Shown here in pieces: positions 1 through 9,696 of a DNA stretch of 64,000 nucleotides. This DNA comes from Peribolospora baueri (Eukaryota; Basidiomycota; Peribolosporomycetes; Peribolosporales; Peribolosporaceae): the NCBI GenBank assembly GCA_029717555.1, contig JAMDHS010000009.1:291654-355653 (forward strand), written 5' to 3'. Position numbers and translations under genes: made by a program. How positions within the stretch are numbered: the first letter of the stretch is position 1; each line of letters begins with the position of its first letter. Below the pieces are notes generated by a model. The model was not told the DNA's origin. It ran no database searches and worked only from the letters and a program-made list of their open reading frames with translations.

Positions 1-93
1 AAAGGCGCTGCGTAGCTCTGCGATGAGTTTGCGCCTGTCGGAGCTGCGCAAGGGCGTGGACGGCTTGAGCTTGTGCAGCGGCTTTTTGAACAT
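1..93 (-). CDS. TMA64: eIF2D / TMA64 (ligatin), N-terminal exon only
   Basis: Only the first 31 codons lie in the window; the gene runs off the left edge. The start codon is at 93-91 and the exon reads MFKKPLHKLKPS then TPLRSSDRRKLIAEL, which matches the conserved N-terminus of eIF2D/ligatin (a basic stretch followed by S-S-D-R-R-K-L). In known members this precedes a PUA domain, a SWIB/MDM2-like region and a SUI1 domain. The protein acts in the cytosol, removing deacylated tRNA from 40S subunits during ribosome recycling. No other methionine start competes. The identification rests on a short segment, but the motif is characteristic. Confidence 0.75.
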   Translation of the reverse strand, partial: MFKKPLHKLKPSTPLRSSDRRKLIAELRSAF

Positions 94-611
94 GTGGGGA
101 GAAAGAAAGAACCAGAAGAAGGGGGCAGCTGAACAGGATCGAGGGTGAGAGAAGGGTGATGAGCGAGAAGTTGGCGTCCCTCTTCTGAGCACGTCGTCGT
201 TGGCGATCCTTTCAGTCTTCTGCCCCCTCCTCGTAGTATGACCGCAACGCTCGTCAGTGATCGGTAGCGGCGATACGCGGCCCATCCGGCGACCACTGGC
301 GTACGGACAGAATTAACTGACTGACTGACACCGACCAGGCGGATCGAGTCGCGACTACGTACGTCAGAGGAGGTCCTCTTGGGAACGAAGAATGTGCCGT
401 GTTGCGGCTACGGATGAGATGCGTGGACACACGAGTAGTCGCTCGGATACAGTTACAATGATGCTCGACCCCTCCGGAAATGTACAGATGCGTATTTGCG
501 ATTAACTCTCTTTCGGCGGCACCTCGAGCCCCAAGCAACGCTTCCAGTTTTCACCGCTCGACTCATCCCTCATCATGCCTGTACCATCCTGACAATACTA
601 GCTCATGCACT
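94..611. other. intergenic region, no gene seen
   Basis: About 520 bases between two genes on the minus strand. Short open frames occur in several frames but none shows a family motif or plausible splicing. It should hold the TMA64 promoter and the 3' UTR of the next gene. Confidence 0.5.
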
Positions 612-1366
612 CTACCCTGACGCCGGCGTCCCAGCTCCGCTACCTTGTGTGCTGCTCTGAGCGCTAGGCGTGGCGGATCGACGCTCCTCGATACGAAGCT
701 GGTTGCGCTTACCCAGGACACGCAGCGTGCGTTCGCGCTCGGCTGGGGTCATCTGAGGCCAGTTGTGAATTCGAGACAGCGTCTGAGGCGGGGGTGGGTA
801 TATAAGCGGGGAGAAGGGGCGGTCAGAGCGCAAAGTTTGGTGAGAACGTCCAGGATCTGGCGTCCAGCCTGCCTGATGGGATGGGGTACGACGCGGCCTG
901 GGAGGGATGGCGCCAAGGCCTCAAACACTCACTCCATCACTGTTGACCTGATAATAGCAGAAATAAGAGGAAAGTACAAAATAGGCACACGTACAGGGAG
1001 AATAGCTCTCAGCAAGCTTGTTCATGAGCAATCCGATCGCATGCTTGCCTCGACGGGCCAAGGGAGAATTGCAATCAAGCCAGGAGGCGCGAACAGATTG
1101 CTCCAACGCAAACTTACCACCATGGGCCCCAAGTGGTCCAACGTCACCTTGCCCCCACCAACCTCGATCATCTTCGTCTCGCCCGGCTGCAGGTTGGACG
1201 TCTCCGGCGGCGCTGGAAGGCTTAAAGGGGCCCCACCGGGACGTGAGTCAGACTGTGACTGACCTTGCTGCTGAGAGGGAGCGTTGTCGGGGTCAAAGAC
1301 CGCCCCCGGTTCGAGCTCATCGGGATCGTTGGCGGAGGGTCGCTCGTAAGGTTGTGAGGCTGCCAT
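612..1366 (-). CDS. small conserved fungal protein of unknown function, 144 aa
   Basis: Three exons: 1366-1118, 947-933 and 782-612. The middle exon is 15 bases and encodes V-N-S-D-G. The spliced protein has a low-complexity, Pro/Ser/Gln-rich first half and a compact conserved half: I-E-V-G-G-G-K-V-T-L-D-H-L-G-P-M-V-V-N, then DGTLSRIHNW and ERTLRVLGKRNQ. I recognise this second half as a recurrent short domain in fungal genomes, with D-x-LGP(M/V)VVN followed by a W and R-V-x-GKRN, but know no function for it. No signal peptide or membrane segment is visible. The gene is divergent from coatomer epsilon with 170 bases between the two ATGs. The tiny exon is supported because skipping it removes the most conserved residues. 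Confidence 0.7.
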
Positions 1367-1536
1367 GCTTGGGAGGCAGGTCTGAGGAGATCGGGTGGTG
1401 CTGATGCGAAACCGTATATATATGAACGGTCGAGGGCTTCGGACTCGTGCACGTGGTTCCGACCCGCCGCAGCGCTGGAAGGTGCTGGCTCAATCGAGGG
1501 ACGGAGAGCGACATCGAACACCACCATCAATCCAAG
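1367..1536. promoter_or_regulatory. short bidirectional promoter with TATA-like tract
   Basis: The two flanking genes start outward from this 170-base gap, so both promoters must lie here or in the neighbouring coding sequence. A TATATATAT run at 1415-1423 is about 115 bases upstream of the coatomer ATG and about 50 bases upstream of the minus-strand ATG. Assignment to one gene is not possible by eye. Confidence 0.4.
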
Positions 1537-2846
1537 ATGGACACCGCGAGTTTCCACATCAAGACGCTCTTCTATCAGGGTGAGTAACGGATGGAGACAA
1601 GCAAGAAGGGAAAGTCATTGTTACGTTAGCGACTGTTCGTTTGCAGGCCGACCGACTGACCTGACTCCCACCGGTTAACCACCCAGGCTCCTACAAGGCA
1701 GCCATCGCCGAGGCGACCTCCCAACCTTCCACGCCCCTCTCGGACGTTGCGGTACGCGTGCGCCAGCTCTACCTCGCTCGCTCGTACATTGCCCTCCACG
1801 ACGTAGAGAGCGCTCTTGCGCTTCCCATTCTCACTTCCGACGAGCAGCCTGATGCGTTGGCCGTGAAGGCTCTCGCGGGGTACGTTGCGGCGGCTGACAA
1901 GGGGGCCGAAGCGGACGACGAGGAGCTGAATGAGCATGTAGAGGACCTCAGGGGTCTTGTAGAGGTTGTAGAGAGTGATAACGCTGAGGTGGTCAGGACT
2001 TGCGCCGGCACGGTGTTGCACTTGAGTGGGCAGACGGAGGAGGCGTTGAAGGTATTGGGCGTTGGCCAGAATAGCAAGGAGCTCGAGTGGTGAGTCGAGT
2101 CTGGTGGTCCGCGGCTTCTCTCTCTTCCTTTACCTTGCGCTCATTTTACGGATAAACGCTACATGTCGTCATTCCTCCAGCATCGCCCTCGCCGTCCAAA
2201 TCCTCCTCTCGATCAACCGGCTCGACCTGGCGGTGCAAGAGCACGCCGCGGCACGAACCTGGGCGGACGACTCGTTGTTGATCCAGCTCATCGAGGCCTG
2301 GATTGGGCTCAAGGAGGGAGGCCAAAAGTATCAGCAGGCATATTATGTCTTTGACGAGATCGCTCAGGTGAGACACTCTTCCTAGCTCTGTTGCGATGCA
2401 GTACAGTACGAGGCAGCGCACGTCTCGAACTGTCGTGTGAATCATTTTTCACCCCCTTTAGCTTCCTTCCGCAAGTAACCCCGCCATCTTGAACGGCAAG
2501 GCCGTTGCGCACGCCGCACAGGGCCACATCGACGAGGCGGAGGGGGCGCTGGACGAGGCCCTCACACTCGACCCCAACTACACTCCTGTTCTTTCCAATA
2601 AGGTTGCTCTCGCTCGACACGCCAGCAAACCTGCAGACGTCGAAGTTTTCTTGAGGTCAGTGGAGGAGCCGCAACCTTTTTTCGTACGATGCATCTCGCA
2701 GACACAGACCTGCTGACGTACGCTCCTCCATGCTCGGCAACAGCCGTCTGCGCACGAGCGCGCCTCATCACCCTGTCTTGGCAGACCTGGAGGCGAAGTC
2801 GTTCTTGTTCGACGAATCGGCAGCCAATTTCGCTCTTGCTGCGTAG
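1537..2846 (+). CDS. SEC28: coatomer subunit epsilon (COPI)
   Basis: Five exons (1537-1579, 1687-2089, 2181-2367, 2462-2655, 2744-2846) give 309 residues, close to the usual 290-310. It is the epsilon subunit of the COPI coat, which supports alpha-COP in retrograde Golgi-to-ER vesicles. The start MDTASFHIKTLFYQGSY matches the family N-terminus, a short lead into the first TPR-like helix. Helical repeats fill the protein, for example RVRQLYLARSYIAL, VQILLSINRLDLA and NGKAVAHAAQGHIDEAEG. The C-terminus ends ADLEAKSFLFDESAANFAL, typical of the family. All introns have GT-AG ends and preserve frame. Its single-copy housekeeping role argues that it is intact and expressed. Confidence 0.93.
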
Positions 2847-3467
2847 AAGGAGGTTAGTAGCAGTATACCACCGCGCCTCGGGTAAGGCACGCTGTACCAG
2901 TAGGGTACTCCGGTATACAGAACTATAGTATTCGAGTAGATAACTGCTTTTGCGCCCCGTGAGCGCAATTGCGTGAATTCCGGCGAGTTCACGTTCGGTG
3001 TCACATAACGACAAAAGAAGGTAGCTTAGCATCGGGGCAGCAGAGTCTCATATGCGCCATAGCTGATCGTCCTTTCAAGCAGGACGTGGTGGACGGTGGA
3101 CGACTGATTCATGGAATGCGAATCGGATGTGCCACTCCCACGCTGCCGGGCCCCACCGCGCTTGGTGAAGCAGCGCTTGACAATCCGGTGGACGTTGGGT
3201 CGTGCTCGTGCCATAGAATCTTACTATACGAACTTGCGAATCGTCGAGCCGAAGAAGAAGAGGCAGCTCACATCCGTACTGTATGCACATACCGAACGGG
3301 TCCTCGGACACCGGCATCTCACGTCCCTCGCTCGCAGCCACTCGCCTCCCTCAGTCGTCGCCGTTGGCTGCGTCACGCCCGATCGCGAAACGCGCCGCCT
3401 GCGCTCCTTCGCACTTGTCCACCACGACGACGGCACCTAGAACCAGCGTCTCTCGTCTCCAGTCGAA
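2847..3467. other. intergenic region, no gene seen
   Basis: About 620 bases between two genes read in the same direction. It contains the coatomer 3' UTR and the upstream region of the zinc-finger gene. Open frames on both strands lack motifs. Confidence 0.5.
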
Positions 3468-5298
3468 ATGTCGTACAGGTTCGTAGCATTTTTCCTTCTC
3501 TATTCCGGCCGTCGACGAGTACCATTTTTGACGTAGGCGCTGAAATTTCGTTCCACACAATCGCGCCGGCAGAATCGAGTATGCCAAACGGTCGCAGGCC
3601 GGCTGTAAAGGCCCTCTGCCTTGCAAAGGGACGAAAATCTTGAAGGGAGAGCTGAGGTTTGGGACGGTTGTTGACATCCAGTGAGTTGGCTTGCAGTAGC
3701 CCTTCTACGATCTCGCGGCTGTCTTGTTTCCTTATCTGCCGCTGTCGCCCGTCGTCCATTCGCTGTCCTCGAGACCGACTGGTCTTGAGGACAATCGCGA
3801 GCGCTCGACGTTGGGTTGCTGACGCTGGACCTTATACGTGTATTCTTTGGGACTCAGAGGTAACACCAGCTGGGCGTGGAGGCACTGTGAGTAGCTCGCG
3901 CGGTCCACCGACTCTTGCCTCGCTCTATACTGTTTTCTGCAGCATCCTTGGGGAAAATAGACGGGAACTTCAGCAGTCTGACGAGGCTCTACATCGAATC
4001 TGTTCTTTCGTCGGATGCGGGGGTAGACGGCTGTTTGACACCTCAGGTCATCAAGAACGTCAAACAAAAGGTGGACGATGACCCAGCGGAGCTGGATGGC
4101 TTTGAAGAGCTCAGGCCGGAAGACCAAGAAAAGCTCAGGAAAGCCTGGGAGGCTGACGAAGGCGAGTGATCAGGAGGAGAAGGTTGCTGAACGGACACAT
4201 GCTATCGTCTCCTCATCGTCAGACTGACACCCATGATTCTGACACTGTCTTCCTGCTCTCACATGCCCCTGTTTGCTTGTCAGTCGCCGAAGAAGACATC
4301 CCTGAATCGGCCAAGAAGGCCGAAGACGAAGTGGTGTGTTGAGATAACGGTGTCCCAGTCCAGTGTCGCTCGCCGGTACTCGCAACGGTCTGATTTTTTA
4401 TCGACTCCCACGTTTCCATTTTTTCATACATTCACGCACTTCGCTCTTCCTAAGGAGGAGGAAGACGACGGAGAAGGAAAATCCAAGAATCGCAAGTCAC
4501 CCAAGCGCAAGAAGGCGGAGTCTGACGAGGAAGAGGAGGAAGAGGCCAAGCCCAAGTCCAAGCGCGGCCGGCCCCCCAAAGCGTGTGTACATACCGTCCG
4601 TGGGTGGAACTGTTTCCTATAACTGGTCTGAGGCTAACCTTTCGTATTATCCTGTTTTTACTATAGGAGCACGTCAAAGGCCGAAGCGAGGCCGAAGCGC
4701 AAGTCCAAAAAAGAAGAAGTCAGAGATGAGGATGCTGGGAAAGAGAGCGAGGAAGAGAAGGAGCCCGTAAAAGAAAAGACTAGGAAGGGGAAAGGCAAGA
4801 CAAAGGTGTAAGTTTGGCGCGACGGCGCATCGTTTATGGACGACGGGTTGTGACACATGCGTTCGCCCTTGTGCCCGTCTGGCTCCGTATGGTGATAATG
4901 ATACCTACCTTGCATATCCTGCATTCTCGGCTCGCGTCAGTGCGAGTGATTCCGAGACGAGTCTTAGCGAAGAGAAGGAAGAGGACCAGGAGGAAAAGAA
5001 GCGGCCGAAGTGAGTCAGCCGGGTTTTCCACCGCCAGCGTCCCGGCCGGCCGTGCTGATTTGTATTGTGGCTCGTCGCCAATCCTCCTTTCGGTAGGGAA
5101 GAGCCCGCGGGCCGCGGACGTGGCCGGCCTAGGAAAATTCAATCAGCTGAACCGTCGACACCCGCTCAAGCGGGCCCTCGTCGCGGTCCTGGCCGTCCAC
5201 GTAAGCCTGAGTCGGAGAAGAAGCCTCGGCCGCCGAAGAAGTTGAACCCGGACGGAACGCCTAGGGGTCGCGGTAGGCCCAGGAAGTCAGAGTCTTGA
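3468..5298 (+). CDS. PARP-type zinc finger protein with AT-hooks, no PARP catalytic domain
   Basis: Nine exons (3468-3478, 3573-3680, 3858-3886, 4027-4161, 4284-4333, 4455-4582, 4667-4807, 4941-5009, 5097-5298) give 290 residues. Residues 1-60 form a PARP-type finger: MSYRIEYAKRSQAGCKG, KGELRFGTVVDIQGNTSW, then WRHYGCLTPQVI, keeping the H-x2-C ligands; the usual HWGC is HYGC here. The rest is acidic/basic and disordered with four AT-hook cores: KRGRPPK, GRGRGRPRK, RRGPGRPRK and GRGRPRK at the very end. The product is therefore probably nuclear and binds DNA, perhaps nicks or A/T tracts; fission yeast Hpz-type proteins share this layout. There is no ADP-ribosyltransferase domain. Intron 4 appears to use a GC donor (G|GCGAGT at 4162). 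The acceptor at 4026 is chosen to restore the finger; a stronger-looking acceptor at 3952 would insert about 28 residues. Confidence 0.8.
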
Positions 5299-5640
5299 GA
5301 ACTGGAGGAGCAAGGTCCGAGGCTTTTTCTATCCGCTTGACTGTTGCGTCGGGATTACGATCTCGATATTCGTTTATCACGATTGCGGTAGCAAGCTCCA
5401 TCTCGAATGTCGACCTCATTTTATAAAAAGACAAGCTCGGCGCCTATCAGACGTCGGACGTGTGTCCAAACTGATTTCTCTCACCCGTGCATTCCACCTG
5501 ATCCTTGACGAAAAGAAAGCTCTCCAGCCACCCCGCTAATGCACAGAGAAAATCAAGTCTATGGGAAATCTAAACGATCCGTGATCTAGGCGGAATCGAA
5601 ACGACATCAGAAGAAGATGGGGGCGGGAAGAAGAGGAAGC

Positions 5641-6142
5641 TCAGAGACGCTCGCGGCTCCACCTGAGACCAGAGCCAAACGGGCAAAAGCGTCAGCGTTC
5701 GGAGACCTGGTATGATAACGCAGCTTGAAAATAGGTCGGTTCGATGAGACTCACTTCTTGTCGAAGGCCTCCTTGTTGACGGCGTAGAGCTTAGTGTTGG
5801 TGCCAGGCTTGACGTCTTGCCAGGGCATGGGGTTGCCCTTGCGGTCCCAAACGACGTCGGGGCCGCGAGCGAGGCGGCTGACGTACCACGCAGCGCCACC
5901 AACAGCGCCACCAATGATAACGAAGATGGGGAGCACCTCCGGAGAGTACCTAGGAAGGGAAGAGAAGAATAGGTAAATTAGATGCTGGACTAGAGGCCAG
6001 CTCTACGCAAGGCAAAGGCAACGCCCACCAGTTCCTCTTGATAGCAGCCCAGGCCGCTGTGCAAAGATGGAAAAGAACATAAATTCCAGTGAGTGCCGAG
6101 CTAGAGCGAACAAACACAGTGCCGTCGCAAAAACTCACACAT
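5641..6142 (-). CDS. NDUFA4/MLRQ-like (B12D) respiratory-chain subunit
   Basis: Four exons (6142-6139, 6056-6029, 5949-5755, 5662-5641) give 82 residues. The first exon is just ATG plus one base and the last is 22 bases. The product matches the B12D/NDUFA4 family: a short basic start (AAIKRNWYSPEVLPIF), one membrane helix (VIIGGAVGGAAWYVSRLA), then RGPDVVWDRKGNPMPWQ and NTKLYAVNKE, ending DKKWSRERL. These small proteins sit in the mitochondrial inner membrane with complex I or IV. It is convergent with the zinc-finger gene. Confidence 0.85.
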
Positions 6143-6524
6143 GGTGGCGGAAGTATGGACAAGCGGATAAAGGGGGAGGAGACCTACAAAGAGGGCGATG
6201 GGGAAGGAAAGACGGAGTGGTGGTAGTGGCGATAGTGCACAAAGCGTCGGCTCGACGAAATTCGAAGCCGCCCCGGGCGGGCGGATGCCGGCGAGGAACG
6301 GAAACAGACCAGCCCAACTTCCCACGACCACATTTATTTCACGTGACATTCACATGCGTCTAGGCAGCTGCGGCATGCTCGGCGTCACCTCCAGTTTTCG
6401 CACCGAACGCCGATTCCCCAGAAATTCCCGCAGCGGGCAGCGGGGAAGGACCGTCCTCGGTCTGTCTCCCACCCCACCTCTTCTTCTCTTTTCAACACAC
6501 CGTCCGACGATCAGAAGCACGCAC

Positions 6525-9088
6525 ATGACGATGGCTGCCTCTAACGCTCCCTTTGTCCTTCGCTGGGGTGAGTTATGTGCTACCAGGCGTCCTTGCAGGT
6601 CGGAACGCAAAACCCGGGCAAGGTTCCGCAGACCTTCGGTTATTCAGCTGCTGATGACACCTTACCTTTAACATCTCTGTTCTATCTCTCTTCCTTTGTT
6701 TATTTCTCGTGTATTCATATGTACGATTTCTATTTCCGTTTACGAATTTCTCGGCATCGCAAAACAGGCATTCTTGCCACTGGAGGCATCGCGGAGAAAT
6801 TCACGAGTGGGTGAGTAAAAGGCTGTCGCTTCAAGCCTTTGCACCCAGTGTTGACGAGTGCTTCACTTGACTTTATAATCGTTTGCAACGTTTTAATTCC
6901 CCGTTTTCAGTGAGCGGCTGGCGTCGACGCGTGGTCTTTCTCCATATGCGCACACGCTCGTCGTAGTAGTCTAAAGAGAAATGTTCCGCTCTTACCCTTC
7001 CGGCTCCCACCGTCGCGTATACCGCATTCTCTGCCTTCGCACCTAACTTTCTCCGGTCTAGATCTTCTCCTTGATCCCGCGACCCGCGGCGTCACCGACG
7101 TCAAGCATGTCGTCACTGCTGTAGCCTCTTCCTCCTCAGTTGACAAGGCTAGGCAGTTCTGCCAGAAGGTCACTGATGGAAAGGGCGATGAGATCAAGGT
7201 AGGGGTTTCTTTTTCCCTCCATGTCCGGCCGTTCGTTTCAATATTTGAGAGAGCAGGACACTTTTGTGTTTCCACGGCGTCGTGTTTCCCTTATCTTCCT
7301 TTTGTAGATCTGACGTTGGTCGCTCGCTCCGCTTCTAGACCTATGGAAACTACGAAGAGCTCGTCATGGACCCCAACGTGGACATCATCTACGTTGCCAC
7401 GCCGCACTCGCACCACTACGATAATACGCTTCTGTGCCTCGAGGCTGGGAAGTCTGTTTGCTGCGAGGTGACTGTCAATGTCGATCGAAGATGATATGAG
7501 GAGGGTGGATGGATTACTCATACTTTCCGATATTGTGGCTGTATCTTTCCATGAAATGTTTCCAGAAACCTTTTACCATCAATGCCCAGCAGACGGAGCA
7601 GCTCATCGCTGTTGCGAAAGCAAAGGGTCTCTTCCTCATGGAGGCTCAATGGACGAGGTGGGTGCTGGAAACGGCATTCATTCCTTCACTGGCGCCAAAG
7701 CAAAGTGCACCATGACTACTTTGTGCCTCACCATTCTCATCGTGACGTTGCGTTGTCTGTAGGTTCTTCCCTCTCACCTTGGAACTTCAGCGTCTCATCC
7801 ACAAGGAGCGTATTCTCGGCAAGATCCAACGTGTCCATGCCGACGTGAGTGCTCCGCTTCGTCTCCTTGTCTGTCGTTTATTTGGCCAACCTGTGGGCGA
7901 ATGTCAGTCTCACTGACTCTCCGAGCTTGGTGCCCGTCTTCGCCAGTTTGGCCTCTCCTTTGAGCCCGATCCCAAGCACCGTCTTTTCAACCCCGATCTT
8001 GGCGGCGGCGCCCTACTCGACCTCGGCATTTATCCCCTCATCTGGAACTTTTTGACGCTCTACCAGGATCCGGACAACAAGTTGACTGCTCCCAAGGTGA
8101 GCCCACCAAATAGAGCATGAAACGGCGCGCGACGAAGGGAAGAGAGCCCTCGGTGCTTGCGGCTGGCACGGGATTTTGCGCAAAATTGCGCTGTATCTCC
8201 GATCAAGTTCGTCGTTAACTAGCTTGGTGCTATTGAACGTATGGTGATATTCTCTGCAGGTGACCAGCACGATGCTCAAAACGCCGTTGACCAACGTCGA
8301 CGAGTTCACCACCGTCTCTCTTCTCTTTGAGAAGTCGCACACTGTGGGCTTGGCCACAACCAATGTAGGTGCCTTTTTTTTTTCTCTTTACGGTTCTAAC
8401 TAGAACCACGTTTTGTCGTTTTCATTCCGGTTCAGCCCACCCACTTTGGCAACACGGACTTACATCTCGTTGGGCTTGTCTTGTTGTGTGTGCTTGGTCT
8501 TCGCTTTACAGATGACAGTCAACACGCCCAAGCCCGGTTATTTCTGCCTCATCCAGGGCGAGAAGGGCAACATCACAGTGGGCGGCAACCCTTTCCGTCC
8601 CGAGTTGTGCGTCCGACCGTTTTCCTTTCTTGGAATGCCTTGGCTATGGCGTCATATCTCACGCATTTCATTCCTTCGTCATCTGTCCTTCTCTTGCTCT
8701 GCCCCTTACAGCTTCACCATCCAGCTTAATTCTTCTCCCGACAAGCCCGAAAAGCGCGAGTTTGCGATTGTCGGCAACGGGCAGCACTGGGAGGCTGACG
8801 CTTGCGCTCGCGCGATCAGGGACGGCAAGAAGGAGAGCAAGGGCATGACGTGGTGTGAGTGGTGGAGTCGGAATTGGATTTTGTTTGTACTCCTGCTCGC
8901 CGTGGCGACCATTTACTATCGATGCTAACTAGCTGCATTCGCCTCGTTTCGTATTCCATCGGTCTCCTCACTCTCCTTGATCATCTTCGTCAGCGGAGTC
9001 GCTCCTCCTCATGCAGGTCATGGATCAGGTCCGCGCTCAGAACGATTTCCGCTACCCCGATGCGCTCGAGGCTGTGCGCTCCAAGTGA
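6525..9088 (+). CDS. Gfo/Idh/MocA oxidoreductase, dihydrodiol dehydrogenase / D-xylose 1-dehydrogenase type
   Basis: Eleven exons (6525-6567, 6768-6806, 7062-7198, 7339-7467, 7566-7657, 7763-7844, 7947-8096, 8260-8364, 8512-8603, 8712-8854, 8994-9088) give 368 residues, normal for the family. The N-terminal Rossmann fold carries [15 protein letters not shown], then [20 protein letters not shown] and [15 protein letters not shown], where EKP holds the catalytic Lys. The C-terminal half has [12 protein letters not shown] and [13 protein letters not shown], characteristic of dimeric dihydrodiol dehydrogenases and fungal NADP-dependent D-xylose dehydrogenases. Substrate cannot be fixed from sequence. 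The second ATG at 6531 is equally possible as start. The exon 2 donor (A|GTGGGT at 6807) was chosen because the stronger GTGAGT four bases later breaks the frame. Confidence 0.85.
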
Positions 9089-9696
9089 GCGGTGTCTTGC
9101 CATGCAGACGCTCCATTGACGGACCCTCTACCGAGACCCTCGAGGTGGAACCCGGCGCGCGGGTCGGTCACTGACCCGGCTTCGCGCTACTTATTTATTC
9201 GGCGTACTTGGGTTAGACATCGTGAACTTGTCTGATAGGTCGCTCGGATCGGAGTTATTGCGAGCCGGTAGGAGAATGACCAATGACCCTTGGACGAGAG
9301 CCCTCTGCCGTCATGAAAGGATGGCCGGTTTGATTATCGAGTACTTAGACAGCGGCGGTACCGAAAGATCATCGGCCAGAACGCTCCTTCTCTCGTCATA
9401 GACACAAAGATATCCCGATCAGCGAGGCGTCAATGAACGAAAAATCTCGTCCTCCTTCTTACCGCTCTCGACTCGTCCGCTTTGGGTGGGGCCGTCCGGC
9501 TCGGCGAGTGACCGGGTCCGGCTCCCCGGACTCCGCACCGCTTCCCCGCGCCCAGAGATAATAAATCCGGCGCTCCTTTTCAACGCCATCTTCCTTCCAC
9601 GCTCACCTCCTCCTCGACCCGCACCTCCATCTCCATCTCCATTCCCTCTCCATCTCCATCTCTAGCCCAATCTCCTCTCCAACCAGGACAGCCACC
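9089..9696. other. intergenic region upstream of nitronate monooxygenase
   Basis: About 600 bases between two plus-strand genes. The last 100 bases before the ATG are rich in C and T (many CTCC and CATCTC units), a common fungal 5' UTR/initiator composition; an AATAAAT run lies near 9560. No gene seen. Confidence 0.4.

Noticed and set aside
3953-4026. Alternative exon start in the PARP-finger gene after the strong CTGCAG acceptor
   Set aside because: It would insert about 28 residues between W-R-H and the conserved G-C-L-T-P; the later acceptor restores the finger.
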